Assembly: GCF_030272615.1 (NCBI RefSeq)
Contig: NC_081411.1
Coordinates: forward strand, 186,327,949 to 186,391,948
DNA: 64,000 nucleotides
Direction of reading: 5' to 3'
Origin: Cryptomeria japonica
Taxonomy: Eukaryota; Streptophyta; Pinopsida; Cupressales; Cupressaceae
Below are positions 25,201 through 35,779 of the stretch, one piece after another. Below the pieces are notes generated by a model that searched no databases, was not told where the DNA came from, and was given only the letters and a program-made list of their open reading frames with translations. The position numbers and the translations under genes were made by a program. Each line of letters begins with the position of its first letter. The stretch's first letter is position 1.

Positions 25201-26801
25201 TACCAGATGAATTATTCAAAAGACTAGAAGCAAGAAGACAAGCAGTGATAGAATTGGATAAGAAAATAAAAATTGAAAAGTTACTTGTTGTATATCCAGT
25301 AAACTCTCCACAAGAAATTGATGACCTAATTGCTCAAGCCAACCATATAGTATTTTCTATTGCACACTGGCACGTTGCTTTAATGGTAGGAAGAGTTAAT
25401 GAGGTAACAGAGGAAACAGAAAATGGATGGGATATATTCCTAGTTGAGAAAGAAAAACAAGAAGAGTACAGGAACCCCAAACCTATAAAGGTATATCAGA
25501 AAGATAGAGACAAGGGGAAAGGAAAAGTTGGTGGACCACCAAGTATCAAAGTTAGAGACAACTTACCCCCACCTCCTTTGATTACTCCACCGATAAAATC
25601 AACAACTACTGAAAATCAACTGGCAGCCGAGAGTTTGGATGTAGAGGATAATAATCTTAATCCTGAAGTCCTATATACTGTGGATGTTGATACTGAGAAG
25701 ATCAACATAGTGGTAGACAAAGATACAACAAATAAGACAGATATGGCTAGTGAGCCTCCGGTAGCAGGGGACACTGATAAACTGACAAAAGATAAAGAGA
25801 AAAAGGTAGAGACTGAGACACAGACTGAGGAAATGAAACATATAGAGAAACAAACAGAGCTAAAGGCTCCAGAACAACAACAACCAGAACAGGTACATAA
25901 GGAAACAGTACCACCGGCAACTAGTGAAAAACCATTGCTTAAAGAAATGCAGACACAAACAGACCTACCAGAGGTCGAAACAAGCTTGGTTACTTCCACC
26001 GGTACTCAGATTGTTGATTCATCATCAAGCTTCAAATCAACCAATGTGACTGAGGTACTACTTGATTCTATTAAGAAAATAACCGACTGCAACTCACAGG
26101 CTTACAAAGCAATTGATGATACCATACCAATTTTGAAGGTAATTGCTCCTAACTATAATATAGATAACAAAGATTCTTTAGGACAATTGGATACACTGTG
26201 TAAATATATCTCAGAAAACATTGAGAAAATAAAAGAAGAGTCAGTGAAGGATAAAGTAGAAGTTGAAAAATAGAAATTCTTTGATGAGCAAATAAAGAAG
26301 TGTAATAGAGATTTTGACACACTTCTACTGGAATTATGTAATTTGTTGAAAGAGTACAAAAATTTGTACAAAGATAACTGTAAAACAAACTTTTTGACTG
26401 TAGATATTGACAAGAAAATGAGCAAGGTACAGGATGAGATCAATAAACTTGCAGATAATTTTGTCAACTCACTTGATACACTATCAGTTTTTGAGGAGAA
26501 GATAACAATTTTTGAGGAAGAACTACTTAAATTGGAAAGAGAGAAAGAAAGAATAATAAGTAAGGCAAAACATTTGAGATCAAAACTAAGTCCAAGATTG
26601 GACTATCTAGAATCTTTGCGGAAGGAAATTTCTGAGGCACTAATACAGGGAAGAAAAACACTGGCAGAGCATTTGCAGCATCTCACCGGTACAATGAAGA
26701 GGACAGAGACAGCAATAAAGGATAGCAAGAATTTTATGGATAGTATAAACTTGATTTTGGGAGATCTTTTTCAAATTATAACTACCCAGCTACAAGGTTG
26801 A
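22293..26801 (+). pseudogene. C2 ORF2: unknown protein of about 1,090 residues, split by a solo LTR
   Basis: ATG 22293 begins MASTSAIE, with a one-base frameshift before 22312. The frame reads to 22826, is cut by the solo LTR 22827-24059, and resumes after the second GATGT to 26801. Stops at 24315 and 26271 both sit where Gln would fit. Part 1 (about 300 residues) is globular, with GEFFWLDAIHKITKEAVKA and VTGLPTTGKRP before the cut and RFISMILGYKATHANRLNSV, GTFRFGNLLVCLMLHI after it. Part 2 is Lys/Arg-rich (KRTRQKKQAV, PKKKVTPKKKKRT) like a nuclear targeting segment. Part 3 is acidic with Thr/Pro/Gln. Part 4 (from about 26274) is a coiled coil (EEKITIFEEELLKLEREKER). I do not recognise a known enzyme. 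Confidence 0.75.
22827..24059 (+). mobile_element. Solo LTR of family X inside C2 ORF2
   Basis: 1,233 bp, TGTAGCGTCC..CGCTTTACA, with perfect GATGT at 22822-22826 and 24060-24064. It aligns in reverse with the LTRs at 46507, 54594 and 57217 (shared AATTGGCAAGTATATAAA, AGGTTGCAGGTACGCG-like and CATTCAAG phrases). A TATATAAA box lies near 23176. No internal sequence remains. Confidence 0.93.
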
Positions 26802-26847
26802 AACCACAAACTCTACTAACATCTTGACAACCTTTGTCATTGATGCC

Positions 26848-26856
26848 AAAGGGGGA
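26848..26856 (+). other. Second polypurine tract in C2
   Basis: ATGCCAAAGGGGGAG occurs here and again directly before the 3' LTR (26991-27005). The extra copy lies 160 bp upstream, just after ORF2. Confidence 0.55.
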
Positions 26857-26995
26857 GTAGTGGGATGAGAAAATTCAAATCACAGGACAGGAATCATATG
26901 CTCAGGGGGAGCACACACATTTTTGGTAACATTTTTTTGGACTACACATTTTTGGATACATTTTGAAATTTCTCATGAGTGTTGCCATAAATGCC

Positions 26996-27007
26996 AAAGG
27001 GGGAGAT
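26996..27007 (+). other. C2 3' polypurine tract
   Basis: AAAGGGGGAGAT immediately before TGTTGGCATATGC. Confidence 0.92.
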
Positions 27008-27805
27008 TGTTGGCATATGCACACTCCAATGAGACATTGTATGTGATTGAAGGTTTTGTCATTGATGGCAACCTTGCAATCTTATGGCATCGGCAAAGGC
27101 ATTATACCGGCATCAGCAGATCACACTCTACACCGGCACTCAAGACACCGGCATCGGCACAGAAGAAAGGAAGTATACCGGCACAGAGGCCGAAAGGATT
27201 TTTTTTATATTATATTTTGTTTATTATTGTAAAAATGTGTAAGCTGACTTGGCAAATTGTAAAATGACTCTTATATATAAAAGAGATCATTGTAGACATT
27301 TGTGAATATGTTGAAGCATAATAGGAAAATATTAGGTAGACCTATTGTGCGAAATATAGGTCAAAGGGTATATGTAAAGAACAGAGCAGGAATCGGTACT
27401 GAATCTAGCATTGAAGATGCTATTGTAAGGCAGTACAAGATATTGGATTTGTATAATCCTTATTATAAGTCAGTGAGACTTCCCATTGAGCAGTGAGCTC
27501 TAGGCAGTTGGCCTTCCTGCATGTGCAAGCCCCTATTGTAAGTAATCTTCTCTTATTGGCCAGTGAGTGAATATTGTGGCTCACAAATCCCACCGAGGTT
27601 TTTCCCACACCGGGTTTCCTCATTAAAATCTTGTTTTATGGTGTGCTTTTCATGTGGATGTTCTTGATTCTATTTATTGCATTATTTCTTGCATACCGAT
27701 ACACTGTTATATTATGTTCTGCATGTTTTAAATTAAGAAATTCTAATTACTGGTTAAATATTGATTCACCCCCCTCCCCTCTCAGTATCTGTGGGATCCC
27801 TAACA
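27008..27805 (+). repeat. C2 3' LTR
   Basis: 798 bp, very similar to 19961-20762 by eye (scattered substitutions, shorter C-run). Confidence 0.95.
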
Positions 27806-27810
27806 TTACT

Positions 27811-28394
27811 ATCCCCAAGGGAATGGACAAGCAGAAGCATCAAACAAAACAATTTTGAAAATCCTCAAGAAAATAGTGAATGATGTTGGTAGAAATTGGC
27901 ATATTTAATTGAACCCTACTCTATGGGCATACCGTATCAGTATTTGCACACCAACAGGAGCCACACCTTTCTCTCTTGTCTATGGATCAGAAGCAATACT
28001 GCCAATAGAAGTAGAGATAACTTCTTTACATGTATCATTAAAAGGTCTTATCTCAGATGAAGAACAAAGAGTATCCAGATTACAAGAACTAGAACTGATC
28101 CATGAACGAAAACAAAATGCCTTTGATCATTTAAATGTTTATCAGCAAAGAATGTGTTGAAGTTATAATCACAAGGTCAAACCAAGAGCCTTTCAAGAGG
28201 GAGAACTGCTACTAAAGGAAAATCCACGCAACCAGGTAAATCGAGAAAAGAAAGGAAAGTTTGAACCAAACTGGTTGGGTCTATTTATAGTCATAGTAGC
28301 ATTTGGGTTAGGAGCCTATCAGCTATCAACGCTAGATGGAGATCAACTCGAGGAACCCATCAATAGCATGCATCTAAAGAAGTTTTATGTCTGA
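27811..28394 (+). pseudogene. G1 integrase, C-terminal part
   Basis: Continues the core exactly after the C2 target duplication: YPQGNGQAEASNKTI has the catalytic Glu. TPFSLVYGSEAILPIEVEI, RAFQEGELLLKE and the tail AYQLSTLDGDQLEEPINSMHLKKFY are typical ends of gypsy integrases. Stops at 27907 and 28158 interrupt it. The natural stop is near 28392. Confidence 0.92.
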
Positions 28395-30106
28395 AAAAAC
28401 AAAAATAAATAAAAAATAGTGAAAAAGCAGAAAAATTCAAAAATAGTGGAAAAATAGAAAATACAAAAACAATGAAAACAGCAAAAACAAAGAAAAGAAC
28501 AAAAAAAATCAAATATGAGAAAAAGTGCAATAAAAACAGATGGTGAAAACCAGGCAACGGGCGCTATCTGTCAACTTCATGCATCCTTCTGCTTGCATTT
28601 CATTTCCCATCGGTGATGTTCATATCCATAAATAAGCCTTTGTACATACGCATGGCATTGCCGGTGATTTCTCACCATGGTTTGGATCATCAGGTATATC
28701 ATAATAAATTTGTTTCTCGGCTTGGGGCAAAATCCTGCACCTAGCTAGGGGCAAAAAAATTCATCATTTTGAGCTTAATCAAGCAGGTAGAACAACAGTT
28801 AGTCAACTCCTGTCTAGCAAAAACTAAGACACAGCCAACGTTGAACACAAGATCAAATTATCAACCATCAAGCTATCACATGTCAGTCTGAGCACATCAC
28901 ACACATACCAATAGATGATATCTTTTGACTAATAATTTTAACACTTTGGTTCAATTTTTATATCTTGATTTTCACTATCATGATTTCTAAGTGACTCCAG
29001 GATGTCTCTAACTAGAGAAAGAAGGAAGGAACATGATATTTTTCTTATTTCTTGTCTGTAAATTAATCATTAATATGTGCCAACTTGTCTCAGGACATGA
29101 TCATTGGAGTATCATCGAAGACATTTCTGATTTGCATATAGAAATGGTTAATATTGCTTGTTTTACACAAGCAACACTCAAGTCATCTTGGTTTAGTTCT
29201 ACCTCGATGCTTGTGCTAACTTGCAATATCAAAATCCAGGAAAGTAGTGCCCAGGTCATCATGGTTCAATTATACCATCGATGTTTGCACTCACTTCCCA
29301 CATTTTAAAAAGCTCAATGATGACACAAAGTAATAATCCAGTGATTTGTTTGATCTCAGCATTACATTTCATTTGCATTTAGCTTGCATTTCATTCTTGC
29401 ATAGGATCACAAAGGCTCATCTTATCCAAGGCCAAATCTATTGCAAGAATCTATCAATGTATCATCATAGGTGTATACACAATTAGAACGATGACTCATC
29501 TCTCTCCAAATTTTATCGACCCAAAACGAATATTATGCTATTCCTTCGAATGTGCCAAAATCAGGGCATCTAAATCTTCCTGCAATAGGATATCAACAAA
29601 ATGTCAGTTATTTATCCAATCAATCTTATCAATTCTATCAATCCATCTCATTTGATATATTCTATCATGTCTTAAATAGGATGTATCTTTCCTGAAACTA
29701 GACGTTTTGGTCAAGTCTTACATAGGATATATCATTCCTGAAACCAGACGCTTTGATCATCTTTGTCTTATACCGGAGGTGTCATTCCTAAAACCAAACT
29801 TGATCTCATCAATCTAATCAATCTTATCAATGCAATCAAACTTTATCAATCATCAAATCAAGAACCACATCAAAGTGATCGAAGAACTTGCACTTTCATC
29901 AACTACAGTTGCAGGAATCATCCAATAATCTATCGGGAAATCAATTTCACAAAGCATCCAAAAACTCCAAAATTGATCTACCGAGGGAGCATCGTCGTAT
30001 CGCAATTTAGAAATTAATGGTTGGGGCATCCTATCGAACCAATATCACATTGACATCATCAAATTAAGATTATTCTTTGCATCAATGAGTCATCACACCT
30101 CGCTTC
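28395..30106 (+). other. G1 3' untranslated region
   Basis: 1.7 kb without a coding domain. It starts with an A-rich stretch (28395-28540), later has two related 45-bp phrases (GTCATCTTGGTTTAGTTCTACC near 29184, GTCATCATGGTTCAATTATACC near 29257) and an array at 29675-29800 of three units with ATTCCTGAAACCAGACG-like cores. Confidence 0.7.
29675..29800 (+). repeat. Three-copy degenerate tandem repeat, unit about 45 bp
   Basis: Units share a CTTA-ATAGGATGTATC, TTCCTGAAACTAGACG, TTTTGGTCA order, with the last copy partial. Confidence 0.65.
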
Positions 30107-30120
30107 AAAGAGGGGCAAAA
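30107..30120 (+). other. G1 polypurine tract
   Basis: AAAGAGGGGCAAAA directly before the TGTATACACC start of the 3' LTR. Confidence 0.85.
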
Positions 30121-31283
30121 TGTATACACCTAAAAATGGTCTGAAAACAACTGATTAGATAAGCAATTATTTAATTAATCCCCCTTTCCAATTTAATTGA
30201 ATTCATTAGCAATTTGATTAAATTCCCCATTCATCTACTTATTAATAAATCTAAGGATTTATTTATTAAGTTCATTTCAATTAATCTCCTTTGATTAATT
30301 AATCTAATTTGATTAAATCCCCACTCAGTAAATTCATTTCTTCTAATCCCCTAATTAATTAAAACAAATCAATTTATGAGTTGTTGAAAGTTAAATAGAC
30401 TTTTTCTATTATTTGAATTCTTAAATTCAAATTACCCACATGCCTCCTAACTTCTAACCACATAACCTAACCACCCCTAATCTAACACATTCCACCTAAT
30501 TCTAGGTTTAACTAACCCTATCCTACCTTGCACATCCTAACCTCCTTATCCTTGGATATTCTCTCCTTTAGACACATGGCACTTTTGCCACGTCTCTTCC
30601 CTTGCACACTTTCCCTCTTGTGAGCAAGATTCCTTGACACTTGCCACCACAGAGATGACAAGTGTCCCTCCCTCCAACCTCTTCTCCAACCTCCTCCAAT
30701 TTGACCCTTAATATCTTCATATTCAATCTTGACCGTTGATTCCTATCACCTCACCCCTGGCCTTGGAAATTCTATAAATATCCCCCATTTTGGAGCACAA
30801 AGGATCCCATCTCATTTCCATCTCAACCATCGTTATTATAGGCATATCATATCTCATCTCATCTTAGGCATTGTTAATATAGCCAGTTGCATCTTAAATC
30901 TAGCTTATTTTGATCATATTATAGCATAATTGTTTAATCATGTAGCATAATCAATCCATCATCTAGCTTAATTGCATCATCATTTAGTATAATCATGCAT
31001 ATCATTAGCATAATTTAGCTTCTTGGATCAATCTAGCTTAACCATGCACTCATCTAGCTTGCATATCATATCAATTTAAATCTTCCGTCTAGGTGTAGTC
31101 AAGTCACTGGGATTGCTTATCCAAATCTGAGACCAAATCCACACTTGCATCTCTTAGGAGGCGATAGGTCGCTTTGCCATGGTTTTATCTTTTAAATTTG
31201 ATTTCAATTTGCTAACCATACTTGTAATGATCTATTAAGTGTTTGTGTTGCAACTACAGGTACCCCACTTCACAACCACGATA
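30121..31283 (+). repeat. G1 3' LTR
   Basis: 1,163 bp, full-length partner of 4195-5349. Its terminal CA is changed to TA. Confidence 0.93.
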
Positions 31284-31288
31284 GTTTC

Positions 31289-32518
31289 TATTGTGATTGC
31301 TCAAAATGTATTGATATTAGTCTCATAGTTGTGTTTGTAAGAGCTTGTTTGGGTCTCATGTTGATGCTCATATGACCAAAATATTTTTAAATAATTGACA
31401 ATGTAAAATAATAATAAAAGGTTTGTTTAACGAACTATGTCATGTTCATTTTCTCACAGTCAAGCTTTAGTTATAGGTCAACAATATAACTACGTTGTTA
31501 GTCAATTGATTTGTCCCACAAACCAAAGGCTTTGAAATGTGAAGGACTTCAAGTGTTAATCAAAGCCATTTCCCCCTATATCCTTGTTCTGCGCCTACTA
31601 ATATATAATTGTATATTAATATTAATATTTTGACATGTAAACACTTGTCAAAATTAAGAAAAAAGATTAAAAAATTATTAAAGACATTTTCTACTCCTTG
31701 CTGCCACCAAAAACATATATAAAGTTAATTACAAAACTAGACTTCCATACCATTTTAATTTGCACTGTGCGGATGCTGTCAATCCACCCATTGGCATGCT
31801 CATTGCTCCTTTAGTGTTATTTCTAGTTTAATTTATATGTGGGTTAACCTTGATTTATGTGGAACAATTAATTTCTAATTTTCTTCTTTTCAATTTGGTT
31901 TCTAATTTTTCTTACATTAAAATTAGAAAAAACTGCGTTAAGTTTATTTCAAAACATTTAAAAAACACAATGTATTTCCGTGCCAAAAAGCAATGGGAAA
32001 TCAGGAAGCCACTGTGAACCTCTGTGAGTTGGAGGTTAAAATTGGGTTGGCTTACAAAACGCCAATGCTGTGGATGTAGCATTAAAAACTTGGTTTTGGT
32101 TTTGAACGAATCAGAAACGGAAAATACTGAAATGCTGACCGACTTATCTGAGGTCAGTTTTTCACACTCATTTACCAGTTGATTTAATGCTTTGTTTGAT
32201 AATTTTTGGTATAATATGATTCATATCCGCAGCTTACAAGTTAAAATTTCCAAGGGCAAAGGTAAAAATTTCAATTTTCTGCTGCACAATACAATCGTGC
32301 TGCCCGTTTGCTGGTCTACGATGAATTGCATTGCCAAATGCAATGCCTCATAAGTTTGCCAAGTTTGACTCATCAATATGCTTTTAACAGTAATGTGCCG
32401 TGCTGCCAGCTCAAGTTCAATATTCTTACCTCAAACTGATCAGATTATTTTCCAGGGTAGACCATATTTTGTTCAAGTTCTATGGACCAGCTAGGATTTG
32501 ATCTGTCTCCCATAGGAT
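31289..32518. other. AT-rich low-copy DNA, no gene seen
   Basis: Nothing recognisable on either strand: no conserved domain, splice-flanked exon or repeat unit. Confidence 0.5.
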
Positions 32519-34556
32519 TGTTAGTGCAACTTAACTTTCTGTTTGCTCCGTGATTTATGGGTGCATGAGTGCGATCTATTTGAGTTAAGCTAGCCAAGGA
32601 GTTGTTCTCGTCTTGAACTACGACTTCCTCTGCCTCTTCCAGTTCCGACGGTTCATGGTCGATACAGAATTATTTTTCATTCTTCTGTTTCGGTTTTTCT
32701 TCTGTTGTCCAAGTTTTGTTTCTATTTTTCTGCTGGATCCATATTTTGCTTGCAAGTTCAGCTGCAAATTTTACTATCAGACTGCACGAAAGCTAAGAAG
32801 AAAGAGCACTGACAATCTTTTCTTGGTATGGAAGATTAGAGTTATTTTAGAATGGAATTTTTATTGTCTTGGGAGGTGTCTCTTAATGGCTTTCGTGCAT
32901 TTACGAATTAAAATAAAGTTCCATTCATAAGAGGTTAATCATGTCTCTTGATAATTATTTTCGTCCTTCTCATGTGAAGCTAACTTCATAGAACTATTCG
33001 TTCTGGAGACAAAGGATACAGAACAGGATCTACTACCCTATTTCCTTGGACTCATTCTTGAGCCAAGTGACTGAATGATTTAATAGTAATGACATGATCT
33101 ATGGACTAATATGTATTACTATTTGTGAGGATACTCTACATCACATAGAGCACACTGAGTGCCTATTCCTTGCTTGCACCATTATCCAGCAATTGTATGG
33201 ATCTTCATCCGAAAGTGGTATGTCCTTGGATGATTAGGCTCTTGTGGATGGGACAGAGACTTTTATTGCCCCAACTTGTGTGGACACATCCTTCTGTTAT
33301 GACCAATTTATCGATAAACCATCTACACCTGTTGCTTCTACACACTTCAAAGTTACTTCATTGAAAGCTTCCAATGATTCTTTGCAATAGGATCATTTAT
33401 GTTCTCCAGAATCGATTCATTGGGATCATTTTCTACCAAACATCTCTTGCTTCCAATGAGTCTTTGCAATAGGATCATTTATGTTCTCCACATTTGATTC
33501 ATTGGGACCAATTTCTACCAAACATCTCTTGTTTGTTTGTAGAATCCCTCATTCTATTGATTACATACGTCTTCTCTTCGAGGAGGATGATTCTTCTTCA
33601 GTTATTGTGAGGGAACATTTCGATCCTCTTCTTCATTCTCTACATATCATTTCTCACAGTTTGGATACTTTGTCACAGCAATTTGAAGAGATCTCTTTGC
33701 CTTCAAAGAAGATACTTGAGTCTTTCAGTTGTGTTCTACATCAGTTTCTAGGAGATTCTAGATTGTCATGTTCAGTAGCATCTGATTTGATTATGCCAAC
33801 TTTCAGCATCAATATGGAGACCAATGAGCAAGGTTCAAAGACATCATTTGTTTTAGTTTTCTTCTTACATTTTCCTTTCACAAATGGGAAGATATCTTCC
33901 ATGCACCTTTGGTTTTGTTTCTTCTTAAGGAGATGAATGTTGTTCAATGATTGTGGACCATCTTTTATATCTAGGTTCGAGCATCCATCGTTGACTACAC
34001 ATTGTGGGGGATACTTGATCCTTCCATGTCACTTTTTTTCATTTTCACTTTCTACGAGACCACCTTTCAGACACTGTAGCATAGTAGCTCCCATGAAAAA
34101 TTTGTGTAAATTTTAAAAAAGAGTTTTGTTCTCACGGGATTTTTCTTCTTTCCTCTTTCCTTTCATTAGGCTGTCTCCTTAATTAGACTTAAGATGGGGT
34201 TGTTAACACAACTTAACTTTCTATTTGCTTCATGATTTACGGGTGCATGAGTGCGAACTGTTTGACTTAAGCTAACCAAGGAGTTTTTCTCGTGTTTAAC
34301 TCCCTCTACCTCTTCCAGTTCGACTCTGACGGTTCATGCAATTAGTCATTAATTTTCAGAAATTACATACATTTCCTGCATAATTTATATACTCACGATT
34401 ATATATATTTTGTGATTCATACAGATTTGTCAATGGTCAATACAGAATAAATTTCATTCTTTCTGCTTTGATTTTTCCTCTGTTGGCTGCAAGTTTTGCT
34501 TCCATTTTTTTGGCTAGATCCGTATTCTGCTTGTAGGTTCAGCTGCAAATTTTACA
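32519..34556 (+). mobile_element. Small non-autonomous LTR retrotransposon relic
   Basis: Two direct repeats, 32519-32775 and 34201-34556, both begin TGTTA and share TGCAACTTAACTTTCT-type, GGGTGCATGAGTGCGA, CTCTTCCAGTT and TTCAGCTGCAAATTTTAC blocks. The right copy carries about 105 bp extra. AAGATGGGGT precedes the right repeat as a polypurine tract. AGGAT (32514-32518) and AGGCT (34557-34561) look like a target duplication with one mismatch. TATCAGA just after the left repeat may be a remnant initiator-Met PBS. The 1.4-kb inside shows no pol domain. Confidence 0.72.
33369..33530 (+). repeat. Two-copy tandem duplication, unit about 78 bp
   Basis: Both copies contain TTTGCAATAGGATCATTTAT, GTTCTCCA, GATTCATTGGGA and TTTCTACCAAACATCTCTTG. 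Lies inside the small LTR relic. Confidence 0.85.
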
Positions 34557-34703
34557 AGGCTGTCTGAATGCTCTACCACTGCACTCCATCTTCGCAGCTT
34601 GTTTTTTAAACCATACAACCTTAAAACATATACATTAGGCCACTCGTGACAGCTCCGTGTGAGTGGATTGGATTATATTGCAGCTGAGCGATTGACAAAC
34701 AGG

Positions 34704-35185
34704 TGAAATGAAACTAATAATATTCACCGTGACTGATCCAATGCACAACCAACTTGTTCTTCATGCCATTTAAAAAGCTCCTTTGCATTATCCAACTTAA
34801 CTAAGTTAAAAATTTGAGATTTTTATAGGTAGACATAATAGTATATCTTTGTATACTGTAGGATCTTCGGTCTGCTATTCACCTGCAGAGATTCCTAGAT
34901 GGGGGAAGAGTGTAAATCGTTCAAGTTTATCTTGAAGTGTTGAAATGAAACTAAACAACAATAAACGTGACTGATCCAACGCACAACCAACAATTCTTCA
35001 TCCCACTCAGAAAGCTCCTTTGCATTATCAACTTAATTATGTTAAAAATTTGAGATTTTTATAGGTGAACATAATTGTATATCTCTGGATACTGTAGGAA
35101 CTTTGGTGTGCTATTCGCCTGCAGAGGGTTCCTGGGTGAGGGAAGAGTGTAGTTAAAGTTTATGTTTTAAGTGTTTAATCATAGG
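34704..35185. repeat. Two-copy tandem duplication, unit about 240 bp
   Basis: Shared blocks in order: GTGACTGATCCAA, GCACAACCAAC, AAAGCTCCTTTGCATTATC, AAAAATTTGAGATTTTTATA, CTGCAGAG and GGAAGAGTGTA. Confidence 0.85.
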
Positions 35186-35538
35186 TTAGTAAATAGCTAC
35201 AACAAGCTTCGTTGTAAGTTGTGGTGAGTCAGATGTTGCGATATTGCACGGAATGCTTGTCTTAGCTCAATATTGCTATAGTTGCAACCACGAGTCATTT
35301 GGCAAAGAACTCATTGTCAGATCAAGGTTTAAATAAGTTGCAAAAACAACTTAGATATTGTAAGTGCATATGCATCAGCATTGGAGTGCATGCAACAATG
35401 GCTAAGGGCATGTCGAGGATCCTCACAGGCAATACAAGCTAGAGGCAATTAGGGTAAGGTCTTATGGAGGGCTTTCGGATCTATTTGTTGGTGTTGGAAA
35501 TAAGCCACACCCGGACCAACGATGGACTGGTCCAGGAG

Positions 35539-35610
35539 GGGCCAGTAGCTTAGTGGTAGAGCACTCCAGCAGCATATGGAAGGTCCTAGGTTCGAGTCCT
35601 AGCTGGTCCA
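35539..35610 (+). other. tRNA-like sequence in TRIM LTR1
   Basis: 72 nt that fold as a tRNA: 7-bp acceptor stem GGGCCAG/CTGGTCC (one G-U), 3-bp D stem GCT/AGC, and a perfect 5-bp T stem CTAGG/CCTAG around TTCGAGT. The anticodon arm is weak (four pairs, 8-nt loop GCAGCATA, no U33), so it is unlikely to be a working tRNA. A box TAGCTTAGTGG (35546-35556) and B box GGTTCGAGTCC (35589-35599) are close to Pol III consensus; the B box is exact. Confidence 0.8.
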
Positions 35611-35715
35611 TGTCTCAACATGGTATCAGAGCCAAGTCCAGTGGCTTAAGGGGGGGTGTTGGTGTTGGAAATAAGCCACACCCACACCCGGACCGACAAT
35701 GGACTGATCCAAGAG

Positions 35716-35779
35716 GGGCCAGTAGCTCAGTGGTAGAGCACTCCAGCAGCATATGGAAGGTCTCGTCCTAGCTGGTCCA
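35716..35779 (+). other. tRNA-like sequence in TRIM LTR2 (T arm deleted)
   Basis: Same layout, with an exact A box TAGCTCAGTGG (35723-35733). It has lost about 8 nt of the T arm (GGTCTCGTCC instead of GGTCCTAGGTTCGAGTCC), so no B box remains. Confidence 0.8.

Larger units (their letters stand above)
19961..27805 (+). mobile_element. C2: copia-like non-autonomous LTR element with large unknown ORF
   Basis: 7.85 kb, flanked by perfect TTACT (19956-19960, 27806-27810). LTRs (802 and 798 bp) run TGTTGGCATATGC..CCCTAACA. PBS TTGGTATCAGAGC and PPT AAAGGGGGAGAT are both perfect. The inside has a gag-like gene and an unknown ORF of about 1,090 codons; no protease, integrase, RT or RNase H is seen, so it must be moved by another element. 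A family-X solo LTR splits the second ORF. Its excision would join G1 integrase FSTPY to YPQGNGQAEAS. Confidence 0.95.
4195..31283 (+). mobile_element. G1: Ty3/gypsy Tat-like LTR retrotransposon carrying nested insertions
   Basis: Two direct LTRs (4195-5349, 30121-31283) begin TGTATACACC and end CACAACCAC plus AACA or GATA. GTTTT (4190-4194) and GTTTC (31284-31288) form a 5-bp target duplication with one mismatch. A PBS follows the 5' LTR and a polypurine tract precedes the 3' LTR. Protease, RT, two RNase H domains and integrase come in gypsy order; the second RNase H and the LLGRPWIHG protease motif point to the Tat/Ogre group. Without C1 and C2 the element is about 11.5 kb. No gag with a recognisable capsid or zinc knuckle was found. 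Many in-frame stops and frameshifts make it a dead copy. Confidence 0.93.

Noticed and set aside
24471-25999. Minus-strand ORFs across C2 ORF2
   Set aside because: Shadows of the plus-strand coding frame, rich in Ser/Cys/Phe, no domain.
33481-33936. A host gene in the 2-kb LTR relic
   Set aside because: A 151-codon frame with no domain, inside an apparent LTR pair and containing a tandem duplication.
34557-34606. tRNA fragment on the minus strand (AGTGGTAGAGC with flanks)
   Set aside because: Only a D-arm-like piece; no T arm or matching acceptor stem follows.
35539-35610. A functional tRNA gene
   Set aside because: The acceptor and T stems are good, but the anticodon loop has eight bases, no U33 and a mismatched stem, and it lies inside an LTR. 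Reported as tRNA-like only.
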